This document shows positions 27,760 through 34,627 of a DNA stretch of 34,627 bases, piece after piece (position 1 is the first letter of the stretch; each line of letters opens with the position of its first letter). The DNA is from Clostridiales bacterium DTU087 (lineage in GTDB: Bacteria; Bacillota; Limnochordia; DTU087): NCBI GenBank assembly GCA_001513495.1, contig LFTN01000177.1:1-34627 (forward strand), written 5' to 3'. Under the pieces are notes generated by a model. That model saw only the letters and a program-made list of their open reading frames with translations. It was not told the DNA's origin and did not search any database. Position numbers and translations under genes: made by a program.

Positions 27760-28443
27760 ATGCGGATATCTTTTCTTGGACATGCATGTTTCCACGTCAA
27801 GTCTACTCAAGGTGAGTTTCTCTTTGACCCCTTTCTCAGCGGCAATCCCATGGCGACGGTGAAACCGGAGGATGTTACAGCTGATGCAATCTTGGTCACC
27901 CACGGCCACAGCGACCACTTGGGGGATGCAGTGGCAATATCCAAGCGGCTGCGGATACCGATTGTAGCTACCTTTGAATTGGCACTCTACTGCGGCAAGC
28001 AGGGAGCCCGGCCCCATGCCATGCACATCGGCGGGGATCACAATTTCCCCTTTGGATGGGTGAAGCTGACCCCGGCCTGGCATGGTTCATCGGTGGAGGA
28101 AAACGGCAAGACTATATGTACGGGCCTAGCATGTGGCTTCCTGGTGAGAAGCGAAGATAAGGTCATCTATTTCGCGGGTGACACTGGCCTGTTCGGTGAT
28201 ATGCAGCTGTTGGGGGATATGTACGACATAGATGTTGCCATACTGCCCATCGGAGGGAATTTTGTTATGGGGCCCGAGGATGCCGTCAGGGCTGCGAAGA
28301 TGCTGCGCCCCAAGATGGTAATACCAATGCACTATGATACCTTTGACTTGATTAAGCAAGATCCCAAGGAGTTTGCCCAAAGGCTGGAGGCCTTGCGGAT
28401 TGACTGCCGCATCCTCAAGCCGGGGGAATCTGTAGAGATTTAG
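27760..28443 (+). CDS. UPF0173 metal-dependent hydrolase (metallo-beta-lactamase fold)
   Basis: ISFLGHACFHV, ILVTHGHSDHLGDAVAI, YFAGDTGLFGDM, PMHYDTF. Confidence 0.93.
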   Translation: MRISFLGHACFHVKSTQGEFLFDPFLSGNPMATVKPEDVTADAILVTHGHSDHLGDAVAISKRLRIPIVATFELALYCGKQGARPHAMHIGGDHNFPFGWVKLTPAWHGSSVEENGKTICTGLACGFLVRSEDKVIYFAGDTGLFGDMQLLGDMYDIDVAILPIGGNFVMGPEDAVRAAKMLRPKMVIPMHYDTFDLIKQDPKEFAQRLEALRIDCRILKPGESVEI

Positions 28444-28500
28444 GGGTAGATGGACGTTTGAGGACGAGTGCAGACTGATTAAGCAAGGGGCGATGGAGCC

Positions 28501-28896
28501 ATCAAGCGGATCACAGTTAGAACTAGGAGCCGAAGTGATTTTGTTGACATAACCAGTCTTGTTGCCCAGGAAGTGAGGGCTGGCAGCATTGAAGCGGGCG
28601 TTTGCACCCTGTTTGTTCCCCATACTACAGCCGGGATCACAGTGAATGAGAATACCGATCCCGATGTGGTTCGGGATATGGAGGAGGCATTGGAAAAAGC
28701 GGTGCCTTGGCAGGGTGACTACCGGCACGCGGAAGGCAACTCGGCTGCCCATATCAAGGCCAGCCTCATGGGGTTTTCCCTGCAGATACCCATTGCTGGC
28801 GGGCGGCTGTGTCTGGGTACGTGGCAGGGGATATATCTTTGTGAGTTTGACGGGCCCCGGACCAGGGAAGTCTGGATCCAGCTTTTCGCGGGATAA
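28501..28896 (+). CDS. yjbQ: YjbQ family (UPF0047; secondary thiamine-phosphate synthase-like); apparent non-canonical ATC start
   Basis: Frame reads (I/M)KRITVRTRSRSDFVDITSLVAQEVRAGSIEAGVCTLFVPHTTAGITVNENTDPDVV...GEGNSAAHIKAS-type core...LGTWQGIYLCEFDGPRTREV. The track start at 28573 removes conserved N-terminal residues; in-frame TAA at 28480-28482. Confidence 0.75.
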   Translation: MKRITVRTRSRSDFVDITSLVAQEVRAGSIEAGVCTLFVPHTTAGITVNENTDPDVVRDMEEALEKAVPWQGDYRHAEGNSAAHIKASLMGFSLQIPIAGGRLCLGTWQGIYLCEFDGPRTREVWIQLFAG

Positions 28897-28994
28897 GGAA
28901 ACCCTTCTTGCTGCACACTAAATCCAGACTTCAACAGCCGGCAAAGGAGTGAAGATGGGGATAGGCACGGCTCTGCCAACTATCCCGCCTGGCG

Positions 28995-29195
28995 ATGGAA
29001 AGAAGCCAACAGGTTCAACAGATCTTGGATTTCATCAACAGCCACCCGGAATCCTATGCCAGCCTGGCGGTATGCCGCCGGGCCCTGGATCCTGGACTGC
29101 CGCAAGTCGACCGCAGTATCATAGATGATTTGGCTGACTATCTCCACCAAGCCCCCGGTGATGAGATCGCGGCGTACTACTCCATCATCGGCTAG
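28995..29195 (+). CDS. Small hypothetical protein (66 aa)
   Basis: MERSQQVQQILDFINSHPESYASLAVCRRALDPGLPQVDRSIIDDLADYLHQAPGDEIAAYYSIIG has protein-like composition, but no clear RBS. Confidence 0.35.
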   Translation: MERSQQVQQILDFINSHPESYASLAVCRRALDPGLPQVDRSIIDDLADYLHQAPGDEIAAYYSIIG

Positions 29196-29265
29196 GAGGC
29201 AGCGCTGCATCGAGGGATGGAGGCTCCTGAAAAATCTGGGGAGAATCATCTGGAAGATCGTACCG

Positions 29266-29296
29266 AAGCACAGGTTACGGAAGACTGCCTGTGCTT
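29266..29296 (+). terminator. Hairpin upstream of the MTA salvage operon (terminator or attenuator)
   Basis: AAGCACAGG...13 nt...CCTGTGCTT followed by TCTCTGTTT. Confidence 0.4.
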
Positions 29297-29401
29297 TCTC
29301 TGTTTACCTGTATCCTTGTCTGGCCGCCTGTTTGGTGTTATGCTGGTAAAAGCAGGAACAACAATGATTGCGGTATAGGGAACAATGAAAGGGGTTGAAT
29401 G

Positions 29402-30187
29402 ATGGCGAAGTTGGCCTTAATTGGCGGGACAGGAGTGTACGACCCCGATCTGCTGGACAGTGTAACGGAGGAAACAGTATCGACTCCCTATGGGACGGTG
29501 GATATCTCCCTGGGCACTCTCCGGGGGGTGGAGGTTGTGTTTATGTCGAGGCATGGCCGCGGCCATACAATACCTCCCCATAGAATCAACTACCGCGGCA
29601 ATATCTGGGCTTTGAAGGAGCTGGGTGTAACGAAGGTTTTGTCCACCGCGGCAGTCGGCTCTTTGAATGAAGCTATGCAGCCGGGGCACTTTGTGGCCTT
29701 GGATCAGTTCATAGATTTTACCAAAGGCCGGCCGCTGACCTTCTATGACGGCGAGGATGGAGTTGTGGTGCATACAGATTTCACCGAGCCGTACTGCACC
29801 AGCATGAGAAAGGTTATCCAGGAGGCAGCTGCTGAGCTGGATGTGAAGCTTCACCCTAGGGGATGTTATCTGTGCACAGAGGGGCCCAGGTTCGAAACAC
29901 CGGCGGAGATCAATGCCTTTCGCCTGCTGGGTGCCGATGTAGTGGGGATGACCAATGTGCCGGAAGTGGTGCTGGCCAGGGAGGCAGGACTCTGCTATGC
30001 AGCTGTGGCCACCGTCACCAATTTGGCAGCCGGGATATCACCTGCGCCGATAACCCATACAGAAGTAGATGAAGTCATGGGGAGGAGTTTTAAGCGATTG
30101 GGCAGCCTGCTGATGGCGGTTTTGGGCAAGCTGGATCCGGAAAGCAGCTGCTCTTGCACTACTCCAGCTCGGGAACAGGAGGTGTGA
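29402..30187 (+). CDS. mtnP: 5'-methylthioadenosine/5'-methylthioinosine phosphorylase (MtnP/MTIP family)
   Basis: LALIGGTGVYDPDLL, FMSRHGRGHTIPPHRINYRGNIWALKELGV, TEGPRFETPAEI, VVGMTNVPEVVLAREAGLCYAAVATVTNLAAGI. Confidence 0.88.
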   Translation: MAKLALIGGTGVYDPDLLDSVTEETVSTPYGTVDISLGTLRGVEVVFMSRHGRGHTIPPHRINYRGNIWALKELGVTKVLSTAAVGSLNEAMQPGHFVALDQFIDFTKGRPLTFYDGEDGVVVHTDFTEPYCTSMRKVIQEAAAELDVKLHPRGCYLCTEGPRFETPAEINAFRLLGADVVGMTNVPEVVLAREAGLCYAAVATVTNLAAGISPAPITHTEVDEVMGRSFKRLGSLLMAVLGKLDPESSCSCTTPAREQEV

Positions 30188-30191
30188 TTCG

Positions 30192-31241
30192 GTGGCTGAC
30201 AAGGTTCGCTCCCTAGCTTGGGCTGATGGCAGCTTGCACTTGATTGACCAGACGAAGCTGCCCGCGGTTTTCGAAGTTATAGAATGCCGGCGGTGGGACG
30301 AGGTGGCTGATGCCATCCGAACAATGAAGGTGCGGGGAGCGCCGGCCATCGGTGCGGCAGCAGCCTTTGGAGTGGTCTTGGGAGCCATGGAGCACCGCGG
30401 TGATGCTCCTCTGGAGTTCACGGCTGCCATGGAGACTGTCATCAGGGAACTGGCAGGGACCCGTCCCACTGCGGTGAATCTTTTCTGGGCGCTGGAGCGG
30501 ATGGAGAAGGCCTTCAAGGCCCAAGAGGACAAGCCTGTGGCTGAGATTGTTGAAGCACTCCGCTTGGAGGCTGAGGCCATTGCCGAAGAAGATGTAAAGG
30601 CCTGCTGGGCCATCGGCTCCAACGGTGCAGCACTTATCAGCAAGGGCAGCGGCGTTTTGACCATCTGCAATGCCGGAGCACTGGCTACTGTTGACTATGG
30701 CACCGCTTTGGGAGTGATCAGGGCAGCCTTTGCTCAAGGCACAGAGTTTCACGTCTATGCCGCGGAGACTAGGCCCTTCCTGCAGGGTGCCAGGCTGACT
30801 GCTTGGGAGCTGGTGCAGGAAGGGATTCCAGCTGCCTTGATTACAGATAACATGGCAGGCTGGCTGATGCAGCAGGGCAAGGTACAGCTGGTGGTTGTAG
30901 GGGCTGACAGGATCGCAGCCAACGGTGATACCGCCAACAAGATTGGGACTTATACCTTTGCAGTCTTGGCTCATCATCATGGGATTCCTTTCTATGTGGC
31001 GGCACCGCTTTCCACCATTGATCTTAACTTGGCCAGCGGCAGAGAGATTCCCATTGAGGAGCGGGCTGCAGAGGAGGTTACCCATATGCTGGGACAGAGG
31101 ATAGCTCCGGAGGGAATTGGCGTGTACAATCCGGCATTTGATGTCACGCCAGCAGAACTAATTACCGGGATTATAACCGAGGCCGGCATCATTGAGCCGC
31201 CTTATGGAGAAAACTTGGCAAAGGCTTTTCAAAAGGACTGA
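30192..31241 (+). CDS. mtnA: Methylthioribose-1-phosphate isomerase
   Basis: MKVRGAPAIGAAAAFG, RPTAVNLFWALERM, TICNAGALATVDYGTALGVIRAA, VGADRIAANGDTANKIGTY, PIEERAAEEVT; GTG start with AGGAGGTG. Confidence 0.94.
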   Translation: MADKVRSLAWADGSLHLIDQTKLPAVFEVIECRRWDEVADAIRTMKVRGAPAIGAAAAFGVVLGAMEHRGDAPLEFTAAMETVIRELAGTRPTAVNLFWALERMEKAFKAQEDKPVAEIVEALRLEAEAIAEEDVKACWAIGSNGAALISKGSGVLTICNAGALATVDYGTALGVIRAAFAQGTEFHVYAAETRPFLQGARLTAWELVQEGIPAALITDNMAGWLMQQGKVQLVVVGADRIAANGDTANKIGTYTFAVLAHHHGIPFYVAAPLSTIDLNLASGREIPIEERAAEEVTHMLGQRIAPEGIGVYNPAFDVTPAELITGIITEAGIIEPPYGENLAKAFQKD

Positions 31242-31313
31242 CAAGGGGCCGCTTGGGGTGCTGAGTGTTGAGCACGAGGCTCGGCGCCGGCGGGCAGCCA
31301 AAGGTGGTACGGG

Positions 31314-32648
31314 ATGCGGATCTTAATCAGTAATGCAATGAACTTACCGGCGGCAGGCAGTCCCACAGTGGGCAGCCGGGTAGATATCGGCATCGAGGAC
31401 GGCAAGATCCTCTTCATCGAGGAGCATACATCCCCGGATGCGGCGAACAGGCTGCAGCAAGGGCCTTGGGACCGGATCATAGCCGGCCGGGGGCGGTTAG
31501 CCCTGCCGGGTCTGGTCAATGCCCACACCCATCTGGGCATGACTATGCTCCGGGGATACGGAGATGATCTGCCGTTAATGGTCTGGCTGCAGGAGAGGAT
31601 GTGGCCCGTTGAGGACCAGTTGAGCCCTGAGGATATCTATTGGTCTGCTCTCTTGGCCATTGGAGAGATGCTGAAAGGCGGTGTGACCACCTGTGCCGAC
31701 ATGTATTTCCACATGGAGGCAGCGGTTCAGGCAGCTGTTGAGACCGGCATTCGCGCCAGCTTGAGCAGGGGAATTCAAGACATCGGCGGCAGCGGACTGC
31801 GGGGGCTAGAAGAGGCTGCAGCACTGTGCCGGGAGTGGCAGGGGGCTGCCGACGGCCGCATCACCACCGCCCTAGGCCCCCATGCACCTTATACCTGCTC
31901 ACCGGGGATCCTGCAGAGGGTCGCTGATGTGGCTGCCCGGCTGGATGTACCTATCCACATCCACGCGGCGGAAACCAGGGACGAAGCAGCCGAGATAGCT
32001 GCCAAGTACGGCAGGACTCCCTTGGAAATGCTGGCGGACAACGGGATCCTGGATGTGCCGGTGACAGCGGCCCACTGCGTACATCTAGAGGAAGGCGACA
32101 TCTCTCTCGCTGCTGAAAAGAATGTGAAGATCATCCACTGTCCCACCAGCAACCTGAAGCTGGGCAGCGGCATTGCGCCGGTGCCCAAGATGTTAGCTGC
32201 AGGCCTTACAGTTGGACTGGGAACAGACAGCGCGGCCAGCAACAACAGGCTGGATGTGTGGCAGGAAATGCGGATGGCTGCTCTCTTGCACAAAGGCACA
32301 AATGAGGATCCAACAGCGGTGCCCGCCGGCAGGGCTCTTCAGATGGCCACCTATCTTGGAGCTGAGGCACTGCATTTGGAAAGGGTGGGGAAGCTGCTGC
32401 CGGGATGGAAAGCGGACTTGATTCTAGTGGACACCGATGGACTCCACTGGCAGCCTGATTATGAACCTATAGGCAGAGTGGTGTACGCTGGTGAGCGGGG
32501 AGATGTCTCTTTGGTGATGGTGAATGGCCGCGTATTGTATGAGAACGGCAATCTCCTGACCATTGATGAAGAACTGGTCCGGCATCAAGTTGAAAAAAGG
32601 GCCCAGCGACTCGGCCTTCTGCCTGCAGACGGGCCCAATGGCCCCTAA
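31314..32648 (+). CDS. mtaD: 5-methylthioadenosine/S-adenosylhomocysteine deaminase
   Basis: PGLVNAHTHLGMTMLRGYGDDLPLMVWLQERMWPVE, VPIHIHAAETRDE, TAAHCVHLEEGD, LGTDSAASNNRLDV. Confidence 0.92.
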   Translation: MRILISNAMNLPAAGSPTVGSRVDIGIEDGKILFIEEHTSPDAANRLQQGPWDRIIAGRGRLALPGLVNAHTHLGMTMLRGYGDDLPLMVWLQERMWPVEDQLSPEDIYWSALLAIGEMLKGGVTTCADMYFHMEAAVQAAVETGIRASLSRGIQDIGGSGLRGLEEAAALCREWQGAADGRITTALGPHAPYTCSPGILQRVADVAARLDVPIHIHAAETRDEAAEIAAKYGRTPLEMLADNGILDVPVTAAHCVHLEEGDISLAAEKNVKIIHCPTSNLKLGSGIAPVPKMLAAGLTVGLGTDSAASNNRLDVWQEMRMAALLHKGTNEDPTAVPAGRALQMATYLGAEALHLERVGKLLPGWKADLILVDTDGLHWQPDYEPIGRVVYAGERGDVSLVMVNGRVLYENGNLLTIDEELVRHQVEKRAQRLGLLPADGPNGP

Positions 32649-32669
32649 GGAATTTGGCGCACTAAGCAG

Positions 32670-32699
32670 CAGCCCTCCTGGGGAAACCCGGGAGGGCTG
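32670..32699. terminator. GAAA-loop hairpin between mtaD and gltX (convergent)
   Basis: CAGCCCTCCTGGG-GAAA-CCCGGGAGGGCTG, 13-bp stem with one T-G wobble. Confidence 0.7.
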
Positions 32700-32751
32700 T
32701 TGATTGCTGCTCTTCTAAATGATGAGGCGTTTATTGCCTGCAAGCCCTATC

Positions 32752-34239
32752 TTAGTCCCTGCCGGCCAGCTTGGCCTTGGCCATTTCCGCACCAACCTTC
32801 AGCCGCTCTAGGGTGCGGGGGCGGCCCAAGGCTGCCAGCACTTCGTACATTCCAGGGCTTACCCTGGTGCCGGTTACAGCCACCCGGACAGGCTGGATCA
32901 CATCACCCAACTTGCGGCCCACATTCTCTTGAACTTCCAAGAAAACCTGCTCAATATTGGCCTCTGTAAAGGGTTCCACCTGCATGAGTTTTTCCACCAG
33001 CATGGCAAACATGCCGGGAACATAGTCCCTGACCAGGATCTTGTCTACCGCAGCCGGATCGTACTCGATGTCATCTTCGAAGAAGTAGCGGCTGGATGGC
33101 ACGAATTCTCCCAAAGTGCGGATCCTGGATTGCAGTGATACAGCAATCTTCTTAACTCGCTCCCGAACCGGGGTATCGATGGACTCGGGCAGCAGGCCCT
33201 CCTGCTGCAGGCGAGGGAGGACCAAATCCGTCAGTTCCTCGGGGTCAAGCTCCCGCAGGTAGACCCCGTTCATCCATTCCAGTTTTTTCATGTCGAAGAC
33301 TGCCGGATTGCGGGAAACCCGGTCCAGGGTAAACTTCTCGATCAGCTCTTCGGGGGTGAACAGCGTGTCGGTGGCACTGTAAGACCAGCCCAAGAGAGCA
33401 AGGTAATTGACCATAGCCTTAGGCAAAAAGCCCTGATCCCGGTATTCCGTCACCGATGTGGCGCCGTGCCGCTTGCTTAGGCGGGTCTTGTCATTGCCGA
33501 GGATCATGGGCAGGTGGGCAAACTCTGGCACAGGAAAACCTAAGGCCTGATAGACCTGAATCTGCCTTGGCGTGTTGGAGATATGGTCATCACCCCGGAT
33601 GACATGGGTGATCTTCATCAGATGATCATCGATGACTACAGCAAAATTGTAGGTGGGCATGCCGTCGGATTTTTGGATGACAAAATCGTCCAACATCCCG
33701 TTCTCGAAGATGATTTGACCCCGAATCAGGTCATTGACCTCGGTCGTCCCCACATCATTGGAGAGGAAGCGGATCACTGACTGGCGCCCTTCGGCCTGCA
33801 AAGCCCTTTTTTCTTCTTCAGTAAGATTAGCACAGCGCCGGTCATACTTGGGGTCCCGGCCTTCAGCCAAGGCTTGCTCTCTTCTGGCTTGGAGTTCCTC
33901 CGGCGTACAGTAGCAGTGATAGGCCTTGCCTTCATCTAGGAGTCTCTGGACATATTCCTGGTATATCTCCAAACGCTCCGATTGGAAATAGGGGCCAAAA
34001 TCCCCTCCACAGCCAGGCCCCTCATCCCAGGTAAGGCCCAGCCACTCCAGCCCCTCTAGGATAGCGTTTACTGATTCTTCGGTAGAACGTTCCAGGTCGG
34101 TGTCCTCGATGCGGAGCACGAAGATGCCGCCATGATGGCGGGCATAAAGCCAGTTGAACAAGGCTGTCCTCGCTCCTCCCACATGCAGAAATCCGGTGGG
34201 GCTGGGAGCGAAGCGGGTTCTGACAGTTGCAGTACTCAT
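32752..34239 (-). CDS. gltX: Glutamyl-tRNA synthetase
   Basis: VRTRFAPSPTGFLHVGGARTALFNWLYARH (HIGH-class), KTRLSKRHGATSVTEY (KMSKS-class); AGAGGAG before the ATG at 34239. Confidence 0.95.
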   Translation of the reverse strand: MSTATVRTRFAPSPTGFLHVGGARTALFNWLYARHHGGIFVLRIEDTDLERSTEESVNAILEGLEWLGLTWDEGPGCGGDFGPYFQSERLEIYQEYVQRLLDEGKAYHCYCTPEELQARREQALAEGRDPKYDRRCANLTEEEKRALQAEGRQSVIRFLSNDVGTTEVNDLIRGQIIFENGMLDDFVIQKSDGMPTYNFAVVIDDHLMKITHVIRGDDHISNTPRQIQVYQALGFPVPEFAHLPMILGNDKTRLSKRHGATSVTEYRDQGFLPKAMVNYLALLGWSYSATDTLFTPEELIEKFTLDRVSRNPAVFDMKKLEWMNGVYLRELDPEELTDLVLPRLQQEGLLPESIDTPVRERVKKIAVSLQSRIRTLGEFVPSSRYFFEDDIEYDPAAVDKILVRDYVPGMFAMLVEKLMQVEPFTEANIEQVFLEVQENVGRKLGDVIQPVRVAVTGTRVSPGMYEVLAALGRPRTLERLKVGAEMAKAKLAGRD

Positions 34240-34509
34240 TTTGCCAACTCCTCTTACTGCGATACAATGTCTCACAACTTAATGTGACCGTAGACATATT
34301 CGCCCATGCAGCAATGGCGAAAGGGCTGTTTTCGCTTATGATCTGAGAGAGTACATTCTAGAGCAGCCGCGGTAAATCCTGCCAGCATGCATCCTTTGGA
34401 ACAAAACGTTAAAATTGCCCTTGACCGGCGGCATGTCTGTTGGTATACTAGGATTCGCAAGCGCCAAGTGTATGGGTACAGATGCCGAGTGCCGGGGCAC
34501 AGAAACGGC

Positions 34510-34538
34510 TTGCAAACACTTGGACAATGTGGTATAAT
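34510..34538 (+). promoter_or_regulatory. Sigma-70-type promoter for tRNA-Gln
   Basis: TTGCAA (34510-34515), 17-bp spacer, TATAAT (34533-34538), 12 bp before the mature tRNA start. Confidence 0.75.
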
Positions 34539-34550
34539 ACAAATTGCCGC

Positions 34551-34624
34551 TGGGGGATCTGCTAACGGTAGGCGAGGTGACTCTGGATCACCGGGTCCAG
34601 GTTCGAATCCTGGTCCCCCAGCCA
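34551..34624 (+). tRNA. tRNA-Gln (anticodon CUG)
   Basis: Acceptor TGGGGGA/TCCCCCA, anticodon stem GGTGA/TCACC with loop CTCTGGA (CTG), T-arm CCAGG-TTCGAAT-CCTGG, discriminator G and encoded CCA. Confidence 0.92.
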
Positions 34625-34627
34625 AAT

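Noticed and set aside
29200-29398. SAM or purine riboswitch before the MTA salvage operon
   Set aside because: No S-box, SAM-II or purine-aptamer core motif was recognisable; only a terminator-like hairpin at 29266-29296.
30213-31085. 290-aa antisense ORF opposite mtnA
   Set aside because: Opposite a strongly supported mtnA; no RBS or domain evidence.
34272-34625. 117-aa minus-strand ORF beginning MAGGPGFEPGPGDPESPR
   Set aside because: The start is the reverse complement of the tRNA-Gln gene (the well-known GFEPG...DPES artefact).
1-34627. A novel defence, phage or mobile system
   Set aside because: No transposase, integrase, toxin-antitoxin, nuclease-helicase or phage structural genes are visible; the content is metabolic and housekeeping with co-directional operons.

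Overview
This 34.6-kb window looks like ordinary chromosomal DNA from a moderately GC-rich Firmicutes-like bacterium (the taxonomy is inference from gene content). I found no CRISPR array, transposase, integrase or phage module. Recognisable content, left to right: a 5'-truncated MFS transporter; a sugar-phosphate isomerase; a six-LysM repeat protein; an alpha/beta hydrolase; a DUF134 protein next to a metal-type ABC transporter; a UroD-family protein; a membrane-anchored polysaccharide deacetylase; a PspC/LiaF-like pair; RseC/MucC; a MerR-HTH coiled-coil protein; an HD-GYP protein; a class V aminotransferase; endonuclease III; an FmdB zinc ribbon; a nucleotidase-like HAD protein; Lgt; a trimeric [FeFe]-hydrogenase operon (hydC-hydB-hydA) plus an HD protein; a BON protein; feoB-feoA; trmL; UPF0173; YjbQ; a methylthioadenosine salvage operon (mtnP-like, mtnA, mtaD); gltX; and tRNA-Gln(CUG). 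I did not see a clearly new multi-gene system. The observations most worth following up are: (i) a perfect Rex-type operator (TTGTGAA-CAAA-TTCACAA) plus a second dyad in the hydrogenase leader; (ii) an 'MtnP' whose purine-recognition motif looks 6-oxopurine (MTI) specific, encoded beside an MTA deaminase; (iii) a YjbQ gene with no canonical start codon at its conserved N-terminus (apparent ATC start); (iv) two same-spaced TAGGA-N6-TCCTA dyads upstream of the LysM gene; (v) a RacA-like MerR/coiled-coil protein; and (vi) an imperfect direct repeat covering the DUF134 ribosome-binding site.
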